Below, in pieces: positions 34,598-43,757 of a stretch of 64,000 nt of DNA. Source of the DNA: CAYWVO01 sp964461835. GTDB taxonomy: Bacteria > Zixibacteria > MSB-5A5 > WJJR01 > JAJRUJ01. The stretch's first letter is position 1; every line of letters begins with the position of its first letter. The translations under genes and the position numbers were made by a program. Location: the NCBI GenBank assembly GCA_964461835.1, contig CAYWVO010000006.1, positions 28,918 to 92,917 of the forward strand, given 5' to 3'. The notes under the pieces are model-generated. The model had not been told where the DNA came from. It worked only from the letters and a program-made list of their open reading frames with translations, and did no database searches.

Positions 34598-36556
34598 ATG
34601 GCTGAAAATTTTCAATTTGGCGGAGAGATCGTCTGGCGGCCTTCGGCGGAGGATATCAGCCACAGTAACCTGTCTGCCTTTATGAAACGGCACGGGATTG
34701 GCTCATTCGCAGAATTGATGCACCGCTCCACCGACGATATCGCCTGGTTTACCGAGGCAGTGCTCGAATTTCTCAATATCCGTTTCGACCAGCCCTACTC
34801 GCAGGTCGTCGACCTTTCGCGGGGCGTGCAGTTTCCCCGTTGGTGTGTGGATGGTAAGATGAATATCGCCGCTAACTGTGTTAACAAATGGGCGGCAGAG
34901 CCGGACACCCGAAAACGCCCGGCGGTTCTCTGGGAGGGTGAAGATGGCACTGTACGATCGCTTACGTATAAGGAATTATCTCAAGAGGTTAACCGCTGCG
35001 CCAATGCCCTGCGGACACTCGGATTCGGCAAAGGAGAGGTGATCGGGCTGTGTATGCCGATGACCCCTGAGATTGTGATTGCCCTTCTCGCTGTCGCCAA
35101 AATCGGCGCGATCATTCTGCCGTTGTTTTCCGGTTTCGGCGCCCAGGCAATTGTGACCCGGCTTGCCGACGCCGAGGCGTCCGGGTTATTCACCGCCGAT
35201 GGATTTTTCCGTCGCGGCAGACCGATCAACCTGAAACATATCGCTGACGATGCACTCAGCAAAGTGCCGACGGTCAGGCAGGTCATTGTGCTCAAGCACG
35301 CCAATCTGGACGTTCCGCTGCTGGAGGGGCGCGATCATTGGTGGCATGACCTTATCCCACCTCAGTCTGCGGAAGCCACCTGCGAACCAACTGCCGCGGA
35401 AGACCCGGTGATGTTGATTTATACCTCCGGCACCACCGGCAAACCCAAAGGTACCGTGCACACACATTGTGGATTTCCGGTAAAAGCCGCTCAGGATATG
35501 GCTTTCGGTACGGATATTCATCCCGGGGATATAATCTACTGGATGACTGACATGGGCTGGATGATGGGGCCCTGGCTGGTGTTTGGCTCGACGCTGCTTG
35601 GAGCCGCGTGTTTTCTCTACGATGGTGCCCCGGATTACCCGACGGCGGATCGTCTTTGGCGGATGGTAGAAACACATCACATCAACATAGTCGGTCTCGC
35701 CCCAACCTTCGTCCGGTTACTGATCCGCCACGGGGAGGAGTTGATCGCCGGGCATGATCTGTCGTCTTTGCGAGCGTTTGCCTCGACCAGTGAACCGTGG
35801 GACCCGGAATCATGGCTGTGGTTGTTCGAGAAGGTCGGCCAGCGCAAACGGCCGATTATCAACTATTCCGGGGGAACGGAAATCAGTGGCGGGATTGTGA
35901 TGGGTAATCCGCTGCTGCCGTTGAAGCCGGCGGCGTTTTCCGCACCCTGTCCGGGGATTGCCGCTGATGTAGTCGATGAAGAGGCTAAATCGGTCCGCAA
36001 CGAAGTGGGGGAGCTGGTGATCAAAAAACCGTGGATCGGGATGACCCGCAGTTTCTGGCGGGATGACCAGCGGTATCTCAACACCTACTGGAGCCGCTGG
36101 GAAAATGTCTGGGTGCATGTCGACTGGGCGGCGGTTGATGAGGATAACTTGTGGTATATCCTCGGGCGTTCGGATGATACGATCAAAGTTGCCGGTAAAC
36201 GAGTCGGCCCCGCAGAGGTGGAGGCGATCCTGGTTTCGCATGACGCGGTCACTGAAGCCGCGGTGATTGGCATCCCGCACACGATGAAAGGCAGCGAGGT
36301 GGTCGGCTTTTGCGTGCTTAAGCCTGAGATCAAATCTAACAATCACCTGGCCACCGAATTGCAGACCCGGGTGGCGCAGCAGATGGGACATCCACTGCGC
36401 CCCGCCAAAATCGAATTTGTGCAGGATCTGCCCAAGACCCGCAATTTGAAAATCATGCGCCGGATAATCCGCAGCGCCTATCTGGGCGAATCTGTCGGCG
36501 ACATTTCCAGTCTGGTCAACCCGGAGGCGGTGGAGGAGATTGGGGGGCTGCGATAG
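34598..36556 (+). CDS. Acetyl-CoA synthetase-like AMP-forming acyl-CoA ligase
   Basis: A 652-residue ANL-superfamily enzyme that activates a carboxylic acid with ATP and CoA. The P-loop motif is YTSGTTGKPKGT near 272-283, followed by WMTDMGWMMGP, the A5-type YSGGTEISGG, the hinge region LGRSDDTIKVAGKRVGPAEVE and the C-terminal lysine segment KTRNLKIMRR. Length and the extra N-terminal domain resemble acetyl-CoA synthetase, while the KTRN-LK wording departs slightly from the usual KTRSGK but keeps the adenylating Lys. AGGATTCCGGCA before the ATG gives a modest ribosome site. Substrate may be acetate, propionate or another short acid. Confidence 0.88.
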   Translation: MAENFQFGGEIVWRPSAEDISHSNLSAFMKRHGIGSFAELMHRSTDDIAWFTEAVLEFLNIRFDQPYSQVVDLSRGVQFPRWCVDGKMNIAANCVNKWAAEPDTRKRPAVLWEGEDGTVRSLTYKELSQEVNRCANALRTLGFGKGEVIGLCMPMTPEIVIALLAVAKIGAIILPLFSGFGAQAIVTRLADAEASGLFTADGFFRRGRPINLKHIADDALSKVPTVRQVIVLKHANLDVPLLEGRDHWWHDLIPPQSAEATCEPTAAEDPVMLIYTSGTTGKPKGTVHTHCGFPVKAAQDMAFGTDIHPGDIIYWMTDMGWMMGPWLVFGSTLLGAACFLYDGAPDYPTADRLWRMVETHHINIVGLAPTFVRLLIRHGEELIAGHDLSSLRAFASTSEPWDPESWLWLFEKVGQRKRPIINYSGGTEISGGIVMGNPLLPLKPAAFSAPCPGIAADVVDEEAKSVRNEVGELVIKKPWIGMTRSFWRDDQRYLNTYWSRWENVWVHVDWAAVDEDNLWYILGRSDDTIKVAGKRVGPAEVEAILVSHDAVTEAAVIGIPHTMKGSEVVGFCVLKPEIKSNNHLATELQTRVAQQMGHPLRPAKIEFVQDLPKTRNLKIMRRIIRSAYLGESVGDISSLVNPEAVEEIGGLR

Positions 36557-36591
36557 GACAAGTAATTTTGCTTCCAGGAGAAAAATGATAT

Positions 36592-36620
36592 GGTTATGCT
36601 ACCAGAAATGAGTATATAAT
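36592..36620 (+). promoter_or_regulatory. Candidate promoter for the DUF5131-TcmP pair
   Basis: TATAAT at 36615-36620 lies 24 bases before the ATG at 36645; the -35 position 17 bases earlier reads GGTTAT, a weak match. The stretch is notably AT-richer than its surroundings. Predicted by eye only. Confidence 0.45.
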
Positions 36621-36644
36621 TTTGAAGAATTGCCGGGGACTCAA

Positions 36645-37427
36645 ATGGCGCAGGTATCAAAAATAGAATGGACCGAATGCACATGGAATCCGGTGACCGG
36701 GTGCGATAAAGTCAGCGCTGGATGTAAATATTGCTATGCAGAGGTTATGGCGCGACGCCTTAAAGCAATGGGGAACCCCCGATACCTCAATGGCTTCAAC
36801 ATTACGATTCACTGGGAAGTCTTAAACCAGCCGAAGCGATGGCGAAAACCCCGAATTATCTTTGTCAATTCAATGAGTGACCTGTTTCATGAAGATGTCC
36901 CGCGGGATTTTATTCAAGCCGCCTTCGCGGTTATGAATGATTGCCCACAACACACCTTTCAAGTACTAACCAAGAGACCTCAAAGAGCCGCAGAGCTGGC
37001 GCCAGATTTGCCTTGGTCAAACAATATCTGGCTCGGCACCAGCGTTGAGAATCAACAGACCATACATAGAATACATCAACTTCGCCGTATTCCTGCGCAT
37101 ATTCGCTTCCTTTCACTGGAACCGTTATTGGGTCGGATCAATCGCGTGCCATTACAGGGGATTCATTGGGTGATTGTGGGGGGAGAATCCGGCCCGCAGT
37201 CCCGGCCGATGGATCCCGAGTGGGTCAGAGTAATCCGTGATCGATGCTTACGTTATTCCGTGCCGTTCTTCTTCAAGCAGTGGGGTGGAAAGAACAAGAA
37301 GAAAGCGGGCCGGGAACTCGATGGAGAGTTTTGGGATCAGATCCCCGGTAACGGTAATGGGAATTCGGGGGATGTTGTAAATGGGCGACAAACTTCCCAC
37401 AACCTGGGAAACTCCGGAGCATACTAA
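36645..37427 (+). CDS. DUF5131 (phage Gp37/Gp68-type) three-Cys protein
   Basis: A 260-residue protein starting at ATG 36645. The N-terminus has the three-Cys motif: Cys20, Cys27 and Cys30 (TGCDKVSAGCKYCYAE), with a further Cys12, a layout suggesting an iron-sulfur or zinc site and reminiscent of radical SAM enzymes. Then FVNSMSDLFHEDVP, TFQVLTKRP, WLGTSVENQ, SLEPLLG and IVGGESGP, all diagnostic of DUF5131. The family is also labelled phage Gp37/Gp68. It overlaps its partner TcmP by 47 bases. The C-terminal tail GNGNGNSGDVVNGRQ is low complexity because it shares DNA with the next gene. Function unknown. Confidence 0.85.
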   Translation: MAQVSKIEWTECTWNPVTGCDKVSAGCKYCYAEVMARRLKAMGNPRYLNGFNITIHWEVLNQPKRWRKPRIIFVNSMSDLFHEDVPRDFIQAAFAVMNDCPQHTFQVLTKRPQRAAELAPDLPWSNNIWLGTSVENQQTIHRIHQLRRIPAHIRFLSLEPLLGRINRVPLQGIHWVIVGGESGPQSRPMDPEWVRVIRDRCLRYSVPFFFKQWGGKNKKKAGRELDGEFWDQIPGNGNGNSGDVVNGRQTSHNLGNSGAY

Positions 37428-38511
37428 AGCAAAACATCGGATAATTGCGACCTATCTCAAAGCCTGGATTCCAATTTTGTCCTATCAATTGAGGAATTAC
37501 GGTATTCCGGGTAATGAACCGGTTATTGTCGATGGCTTCGCTGGACCAGGAATATATGCTGACGGGGTTGAAGGGAGCCCCATAATCGCCCTCAGAACCG
37601 CAGCAAGTTACGATCCACCGATACCAGTTCCTATTCGATTCATCTTCATCGAAAGAGACGAAAATCGGCATGAGTCTCTTGTTAATTCAATCGAAGATTT
37701 GAAATCAGAATATCCTGGATTGGAAATGAGCTGTAACATATTGCCCCCGATATGCGGAGAGTGTGACATCGAAATAAGATCCGCAATTGATGTTTGTTTT
37801 GGGAAGGATGTGGCCGAGGTAGGGCCGGCGTTTTTCCTGTTAGATCAGTTCGGGTACTCACACGTGCCCATGGAATTGGTGTCTCTCATTATGAGTCATA
37901 AAATGTGCGAGGTTTTGACATTGGTAAATTGGAACGGCATGCAGAGATTCTTGGATCAAGAAAGAATCCGTCCCGCAATAAACGCCACATATGGTGATGA
38001 AGAATGGCATGTGGTGTTCGACCTTTCTCGCGATATGCGCGCCGCCTATATGCTGGAAGAATATGAGAAAGCCCTGTATAGAAACGCCGGCATAGAGTAT
38101 GTGCTGCATTTTACCATGTGTGATCGGGGAAACAGGCCGATTTATTGGCTCTTTTTTGGGACGAATCACATCGAGGGACTGCGGGCCATGAAGAAGGCCC
38201 TTATTGACGAAGCCCCAAATGGCGACTATCGGTTCTCTGACAAATATGACTCTGGCAATTTGCCTCTACTTTCTGATTATGATTACAATATTGATGCAAG
38301 CCATCTCCTGGCTCATTTCCGAGGACAGACAGTACAAACATCCGAGGTGGAAAAATTCGTTCTTCTCAAAACCCCTCATCGCCTCTTCAGGAAAGCTCTA
38401 CGGGAGTTGTTGCGATCTGAAGAGCTGATCATAATCGAGTCTCCCAGTAATTACCGGCCTGGCACCTTCCGGAAAGATGACCTGAAAAATATAGTCATTC
38501 GATTTAATTAG
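37381..38511 (+). CDS. tcmP: Three-Cys-motif partner protein TcmP
   Basis: A 376-residue protein of the family defined by its habit of sitting next to the DUF5131 three-Cys protein. The N-terminus has KHRIIATYLKAWIPILSY, then IVDGFAGPGIYADG, a Gly-rich strand-loop that resembles a SAM-dependent methyltransferase motif I, then IFIERDENRHESL (motif II-like acidic residue), and LLDQFGYSHVPMELV. It starts inside the DUF5131 frame (47-base overlap), so translation is coupled. Codon use is AT-richer than in neighbouring genes, pointing to recent acquisition. A methyltransferase-like fold is inference; the pair's role is not known to me. Confidence 0.85.
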   Translation: MGDKLPTTWETPEHTKAKHRIIATYLKAWIPILSYQLRNYGIPGNEPVIVDGFAGPGIYADGVEGSPIIALRTAASYDPPIPVPIRFIFIERDENRHESLVNSIEDLKSEYPGLEMSCNILPPICGECDIEIRSAIDVCFGKDVAEVGPAFFLLDQFGYSHVPMELVSLIMSHKMCEVLTLVNWNGMQRFLDQERIRPAINATYGDEEWHVVFDLSRDMRAAYMLEEYEKALYRNAGIEYVLHFTMCDRGNRPIYWLFFGTNHIEGLRAMKKALIDEAPNGDYRFSDKYDSGNLPLLSDYDYNIDASHLLAHFRGQTVQTSEVEKFVLLKTPHRLFRKALRELLRSEELIIIESPSNYRPGTFRKDDLKNIVIRFN

Positions 38512-38726
38512 TATCCCAATTGATGCCCTGGTGATCCCAACGCGTGCGGTGGATTTAGATTGCGGTGCCTGGAAACCACGCACCCTACGTTTCCTATTGG
38601 CAGGTGAGGAGGTCCGCCAACCACAAACAGTGTTAGCTCCCAAGAGCTGACCACCACGAACAAATACGAAGTCAACACCACGTCCCTTGCTTGCTAACGG
38701 AACTCGGCGGCTCCAGCCGATAACGC

Positions 38727-39644
38727 CTACGGCTTCCCAAAATCTCGCGGCAGCAGGGTCACCGGCTCGGTACCGCCCGCGATTTCCCGTTGAGCCCGCC
38801 GCAAATCCGCAATTACCTCATCGGCTCGCTGGTACCGCAGCGCCGGGTCCTTTTCAAAACATTTGGAGAGAATATGCCGGATACCCAGCGGAATGCCGCC
38901 GCGATACTGCTCCGGCGGTACCGGGGGCTCCTTCGCAATTTTCCGGGCGATATCCAGAGAACCGGTGCCGGGAAACGGCCGCTGGCGGGTGATCAATTCA
39001 TAGAAAAGTGAACCCAGCGAGAATAGATCGGATCGTTGATCGATATCCTCGCCGCGTACCTGTTCTGGTGACATGAAGGAAACGGTCCCCAAGGTAGAAC
39101 CGTCCTCAATGAGCTCTTCGTCCGTATCCCCCTTCGCCAAACCGAAATCGAGGATTTTTGCCCGACCGTCCGGCGTCACGATGACATTAGATGGTTTGAT
39201 ATCCCGGTGAACGATTCCGGCTTGATGTGCGGCGGCGAGGCCGGAAGCAATCTGAGTCATGACTTCAATCGCACGCTCAAAGGACATCACCCCATGTTGG
39301 ATCATCTTCGTGAGTGATTCGCCCTCCACTAGTTCCATGGCAATAAACAGTTGTGCCTGGTGGACACCGACTTCATAGACCGTGACAATATTGGGATGAT
39401 TGAGGGACGCAGTGGCGAAGGCTTCCCGTTTCAGCCGCTCCTGTCCTCCCCGGTCCGCCGCGTGCCGCGGTGAGAGGACTTTGAGGGCTACTTTTCGCCG
39501 CAGGGTGATATCCCGGGCCAGAAAGACCTCCCCCATTCCGCCGGCGCCAATTTTTGTCTGGACCGTGAAATGAGAAACCTGTGCCCCCTCGCTAATGGGG
39601 ATGAATCGTTGTGGTTTGTTGTTGTGGCTGAGTTTTTTGGCCAC
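38727..39644 (-). CDS. Serine/threonine protein kinase
   Basis: A 305-residue soluble Hanks-type kinase starting at GTG 39644. Glycine loop GAGGMGEV (residues 33-40), ATP Lys in ALKVLS, catalytic loop HRDIKPSNV near 146, DFGLAKG near 165, activation segment ending SPEQVRGE and DLFSLGSLFYEL. It has only about 20 residues before the kinase core and no membrane or sensor domain after it. Its single domain form is unlike the long WD- or TPR-fused kinases common in FCB-type genomes. No phosphatase gene is nearby. Activity is very likely; targets unknown. Confidence 0.92.
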   Translation of the reverse strand: MAKKLSHNNKPQRFIPISEGAQVSHFTVQTKIGAGGMGEVFLARDITLRRKVALKVLSPRHAADRGGQERLKREAFATASLNHPNIVTVYEVGVHQAQLFIAMELVEGESLTKMIQHGVMSFERAIEVMTQIASGLAAAHQAGIVHRDIKPSNVIVTPDGRAKILDFGLAKGDTDEELIEDGSTLGTVSFMSPEQVRGEDIDQRSDLFSLGSLFYELITRQRPFPGTGSLDIARKIAKEPPVPPEQYRGGIPLGIRHILSKCFEKDPALRYQRADEVIADLRRAQREIAGGTEPVTLLPRDFGKP

Positions 39645-39817
39645 GGGTCATCCGCCGGATTTCGTTTTCGCTCAAACGCCTATGGTAGAACCAGGTAGTG
39701 GACCGGGCAAGATGAAAATACCTCCCCTCAAAATACGCTCTCGGGGGGCGCAGCAGGCGGTTTGGATTCTCCGTATCTCCTGAGTATAATACGGGCTTAG
39801 GAGCGGGAGGTCACGCA

Positions 39818-40783
39818 ATGGGCGATACAACCGACATCCCCCTGCGGGTCGGGGTCAGCACCTGCCTGCTGGGAGAGCGGGTACGCCACGACGGTGGGCA
39901 TAAACTCGACCGCTTCGTGACCAATATCCTGGCTGACTACTTTTCGTTCTATCCGGTCTGTCCGGAGGTCGAAGTCGGTATGCCGACCCCGCGTGAGGCA
40001 GTCCGTCTGGTGGGAAAGCCGGATAATCCCCGCCTGGTCGGCCGCAGGACCGGCACCGAATGGACCGATCAGATGCGCAAGTACACCGCACGGCGAGTAG
40101 GCGAGCTGGAAAAACAACGTTTGAGCGGGTATATCTTCCAGAAAGGGTCCCCCAGTTGCGGGATCGAACGGGTCAAAGTCTATACCGCGGGTGGTCACCC
40201 GGGGGCGACGGGCGCCGGGATGTTTGCCCGGGCGGTCATGGAGCGCTACCCCCTGCTGCCGGTCGAGGACGAGGGACGGCTCAACGATAACCGGCTGCGG
40301 GAGAACTTTATCGAGCGGGTCTTTGCCTATCACCGGTTACAATCACACGTCCTGCGTGGACGATTCAGCCGACAGGTAGTTGTGGATTTTCACACGAGAC
40401 ACAAATTCCTGATCATGGCGCACAGTCAGAAACATTACCGCGAGCTGGGCAAGCTGGTGGCGGCGATTGCCGATTACCAACCGGCCGAGTTCCGCGATTT
40501 GTATGCCACCCGGTTTATGGAGGCGATGGCAATCAAAGCGAATCCCAAAAAGCATACCAATGTACTCCTGCATATGGTCGGGCATTTTAAGAAATCGATC
40601 ACCGGCGAGGATAAGCAGTATATCCTCGGCGTGATCGAAGACTACCGCAATCAATTGGTGCCGCTGGTCGTACCATTAACATTGTTGAAGCATTATGTGA
40701 GCAAGTATGATACTGCGTATATCGCCGACCAGTACTATCTCAATCCCCACCCTAAAGAGCTTATGTTGCGAAACCATGTATAG
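39818..40783 (+). CDS. TudS-like DUF523 protein fused to DUF1722
   Basis: A 321-residue two-domain protein with a good GGGAGG site. Residues about 8-150 are DUF523, the family of the thiouracil desulfurase TudS, with its three iron-sulfur Cys: Cys16 (STCLLG), Cys48 (PVCPEVE) and the Cys of SPSCG near 112. Residues about 195-310 are DUF1722 (YbgA-like), starting FHTRHKFLIMAHSQKHYRELG. The fusion occurs elsewhere. TudS-type enzymes remove sulfur from thiolated pyrimidines; the DUF1722 role is unknown. Single gene followed by the Lon-like protease gene after 50 bases. Confidence 0.85.
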   Translation: MGDTTDIPLRVGVSTCLLGERVRHDGGHKLDRFVTNILADYFSFYPVCPEVEVGMPTPREAVRLVGKPDNPRLVGRRTGTEWTDQMRKYTARRVGELEKQRLSGYIFQKGSPSCGIERVKVYTAGGHPGATGAGMFARAVMERYPLLPVEDEGRLNDNRLRENFIERVFAYHRLQSHVLRGRFSRQVVVDFHTRHKFLIMAHSQKHYRELGKLVAAIADYQPAEFRDLYATRFMEAMAIKANPKKHTNVLLHMVGHFKKSITGEDKQYILGVIEDYRNQLVPLVVPLTLLKHYVSKYDTAYIADQYYLNPHPKELMLRNHV

Positions 40784-40833
40784 ACAGCCGGGCAAAACCT
40801 AACGCGAAACTGCGTGAAAAGAGGACAATACCC

Positions 40834-43287
40834 ATGACGGACCTGAACAAATACGAAGTACCCTCCAAACAACTCCGCTGGAGTTGTGCTGAGGCAAGAG
40901 ATGATATCTGTTCGACCGACGATGCCGACGCGTTGGGGGAGATTATTGGCCAGGAACGGGCAATTGAGGCGATCGAGCTCGGTCTGCGAGTCGAACAACC
41001 AGGATACAATGTCTTCGTGGTCGGATATTCCGGCACCGGCCGTACCACAACGATCAAACAGATGCTCAAAGAGATGGGATTGCAGGGGGGCAAGATCCCC
41101 GATGATTTTTGTTATGTGAACAATTTTGCGAATGCGGACCGACCGCGGGTCCTGCGGTTCTCGGCGGGAATGGGCGCGAAGTTTCGCGATGAAATGAAAA
41201 ACATGATCGAGCGTCTGCGGGAAGCGATTCCCGGGTTGATGGAATCCGATGAGATGCGCAACAAACGCAAAGAGATCATCGAAGAATTTGAACAAAAGCA
41301 AAAAGACCTCCTGCGGGAATTCGAAAAGGAAGTCAAAGAACGTGGCTTTACCATGACCCAGGTGCAGATGGGGAATATGGTGCGCCCCGACGTCGCCCCG
41401 GTAATCAGCGGGGAGCCCACCCAACTCAGTGAACTGGAGACCAAGACCGAGGCGGGTGAATTCCCCAAGGAACGGTATGAAGAATTAAAGAAGGCCTACG
41501 ATGAACTTGCTGAGGGCATGGTCAAGGTGTTCAAGGCCACTCGCGCCAACCAGAAAGAGCTCCAGGAACAACTTGAACGATTGAAAATCGACGCGGTCGG
41601 CCCGGTGGTGTTCGAAGGGATCGATTCGATTAAACAGGAGTTTAAGGCCGACGGGTTGGAGGAATATCTCTCGGAAGTTCACGAGCATATCGTCAAGAAC
41701 GTCCAGCATTTTCACGGTGAGTCTAAGGAGGAACCGAGTCCCCAGCAAATGATGATGGCCCGCGCGCAGCGGGACCCGTTTGCCGATTACGAAGTCAATG
41801 TCATTGTCGACAACAGTAAAACCAACGAACGTCCCATTGTTACCGAGGTGAATCCGAACTATAAAAACCTCTTCGGGACGATTGAACGAGTGGTCGATCA
41901 ACGCGGCTTCTGGCGGACCGATTTTTCCCGGATCAAAGCCGGCGCACTGCATCGCGCTAACGGCGGGTTTTTGGTGCTGGATGCGATGGATGCCCTTACC
42001 GAACCAGGGGTCTGGCAGGGACTCAAACGCGCCCTGCGCAACAACAAGCTGGAGATGCAAGGCTACGATCCGTTCTCCATGTTCTCCCAAAGCGCGCTCA
42101 AACCAGAGCCGATTGACCTTGAAGTGCAGGTCATTATGATCGGGATGCCGGAAATTTACTACCTGCTGTACCGCTTGGATCCCGATTTCCAGAAGATTTT
42201 CAAAGTCAAGGCTGATTTCGATACAGTCATGCCAATGAACGAACAGAACATTCGCAAATACAACTCGTTTGCGCGCCGTTTAGTGGACGATTTCAACCTG
42301 ATGCCGTTTACCGAAGAGGGCATGGGCGGCTTGGTCGAGTACGGAGTGCGGCTCGCGGGACGGCAGGATAAACTCTCCACGCGGTTTAATGTCATCGCCG
42401 ATATCATGCGAGAGGCTAACTACTGGGCCAAAGAAGCGGGCGATAAAGCGGTGGATAACGGGCATATCGAAAAGGCAATCGATAACTGGATCCGCCGCGT
42501 GTCGATGCCCGAGGATAAAATCAGCGAGCTGATCGACCGGGGCACGATTCTGATTGATACCGAAGGCGCCGAGGTGGGGCAGATTAACGGCCTGTCGGTA
42601 TACAGCCTCGGCGAGTATATGTTCGGTAAACCAACACGAATTACGGCAAAGACCTCTGTGGGCACCAAGGGTATCATTAATGTCGAGAAAGAGTCGCAAC
42701 TCTCCGGCGCGACTCACAGCAAAGGTGTGTTGATTATCAACGGTTACCTGCAGGATAAATTCGCGCAGAATCGTCCGTTGTCAATGAATGCGAACCTGTG
42801 CTTTGAGCAATCGTACGGCGGAGTGGACGGCGACAGTGCGTCCTCGACTGAGATTTACGCGATTCTCTCGGCACTCTCGAAAGTGCCAATCCGCCAGGAT
42901 ATCGCGGTTACCGGCAGTGTAAACCAGAACGGCAAAATTCAGGCGATCGGCGGCGTGAACCAGAAAGTCGAAGGTTTCTTCAAGACCTGCAACGAACGCG
43001 GCCTGACCGGCAAACAGGGAGTGATGATCCCCAAAGCGAACGTGAAGGACCTGATGCTTCGCAAAGAAGTTACCGAGGCGGTCGACCAGGGGAAATTCCA
43101 TATTTATGCAGTAGATACTATCGAGGACGGCATCGAAATCTTAACCGGCATGTCCGCCGGTGAGCCGCAGGAGGACGGGACCTATCCCGAGGGCACGATG
43201 TTCCACCTGGTGGAGAAAAAGCTGGATATGTACGCCCGCGCCTACCAGAAATACAGCAAACCGGCCATCGACGAAGATAAGCAGTAG
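40834..43287 (+). CDS. Lon-family ATP-dependent protease (LonB/AAA_32 type)
   Basis: An 817-residue protease that unfolds and degrades proteins. Walker A is GYSGTGRTTT near residues 65-73; a long charged coiled coil (residues about 120-280) follows, then the second half of the AAA+ module (GGFLVLDAMDAL as Walker B-like). The C-terminal Lon proteolytic domain has the Ser-Lys dyad: Ser in GDSASS near 668 and Lys in GGVNQKVEG near 711. AGAGGA precedes the ATG. It lacks the LAN substrate domain of classical LonA and any membrane anchor. Likely a cytoplasmic quality-control protease. Confidence 0.92.
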   Translation: MTDLNKYEVPSKQLRWSCAEARDDICSTDDADALGEIIGQERAIEAIELGLRVEQPGYNVFVVGYSGTGRTTTIKQMLKEMGLQGGKIPDDFCYVNNFANADRPRVLRFSAGMGAKFRDEMKNMIERLREAIPGLMESDEMRNKRKEIIEEFEQKQKDLLREFEKEVKERGFTMTQVQMGNMVRPDVAPVISGEPTQLSELETKTEAGEFPKERYEELKKAYDELAEGMVKVFKATRANQKELQEQLERLKIDAVGPVVFEGIDSIKQEFKADGLEEYLSEVHEHIVKNVQHFHGESKEEPSPQQMMMARAQRDPFADYEVNVIVDNSKTNERPIVTEVNPNYKNLFGTIERVVDQRGFWRTDFSRIKAGALHRANGGFLVLDAMDALTEPGVWQGLKRALRNNKLEMQGYDPFSMFSQSALKPEPIDLEVQVIMIGMPEIYYLLYRLDPDFQKIFKVKADFDTVMPMNEQNIRKYNSFARRLVDDFNLMPFTEEGMGGLVEYGVRLAGRQDKLSTRFNVIADIMREANYWAKEAGDKAVDNGHIEKAIDNWIRRVSMPEDKISELIDRGTILIDTEGAEVGQINGLSVYSLGEYMFGKPTRITAKTSVGTKGIINVEKESQLSGATHSKGVLIINGYLQDKFAQNRPLSMNANLCFEQSYGGVDGDSASSTEIYAILSALSKVPIRQDIAVTGSVNQNGKIQAIGGVNQKVEGFFKTCNERGLTGKQGVMIPKANVKDLMLRKEVTEAVDQGKFHIYAVDTIEDGIEILTGMSAGEPQEDGTYPEGTMFHLVEKKLDMYARAYQKYSKPAIDEDKQ

Positions 43288-43294
43288 CGCAGTT

Positions 43295-43450
43295 GTGTGG
43301 CACGGGCGTCTCGCCCGTGCGCAGGGGTAGGATGCCCATGCCACCAATTCATAATTTGTGCGTGGCAGGCCTTCAACCTGCCGTTCCGATCCCAGTGGGC
43401 AGTATCCTTCAATCATGTCACCCCGGCCTTGAGCCGGGGTCCATTTTGGG
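43295..43450. repeat. Cluster of small palindromic repeats after the Lon-like gene
   Basis: 43295-43320 is GTGTGGCACGGGCGTCTCGC followed by CCGTGC (hairpin). 43359-43383 is GTGCGTGGCAGGCCTTCAAC and CTGCCG. 43417-43450 is the dRS3-like GTCACCCCGGCCTTGAGCC unit. Together they occupy much of the 43288-43757 gap, in which no gene is seen. Confidence 0.6.
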
Positions 43451-43494
43451 ACGGTGGGGGGACATTTATTTCTGCAACACCAGCTTCGCCGGCC

Positions 43495-43553
43495 GGGTGG
43501 CCCTGACGTTCGTCAGGGTTTCTGGCACTGATCGAACAGCGCCTGAAACCCGG
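43495..43553. repeat. Dispersed repeat, GGGTGGCCC-GACGTTCGTC family
   Basis: GGGTGGCCCTGACGTTCGTC then AGGGTTTCT and CTGATCGAACAGCGCCTGAA. A second copy with few changes is at 51093-51152. Confidence 0.6.
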
Positions 43554-43563
43554 ACACATTCAG

Positions 43564-43650
43564 TGTGCGGCAGGCCTTTTGCCTGCCTGTTACACCGGCT
43601 ATGACAGACCCTCTCCCCGCGTCATTCCGGCCTTGAGTCGGAATCCAGGG
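43564..43650. repeat. Hairpin and dRS3-like repeat before the C25/T9SS gene
   Basis: GTGCGGCAGGCCTTTTGCC (43564 onward) is a hairpin; 43621-43650 is GTCATTCCGGCCTTGAGTC then GGAATCCAGGG, another member of the dRS3-like set. Confidence 0.55.
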
Positions 43651-43757
43651 GCGGGTGATGGAGAGCCTGTCTGGAGGGCGCCAATACCCTTTGAATTTCA
43701 GTTATTTCTAGTATATTTATCCAAGTAGTCTGATTACTGAGCGCGACGCAGGTCATC

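Noticed and set aside
36645..38511. Prophage or phage remnant, because of the Gp37/Gp68 family label
   Set aside because: No integrase, structural or lysis genes are nearby; the label comes from a few phage homologs.
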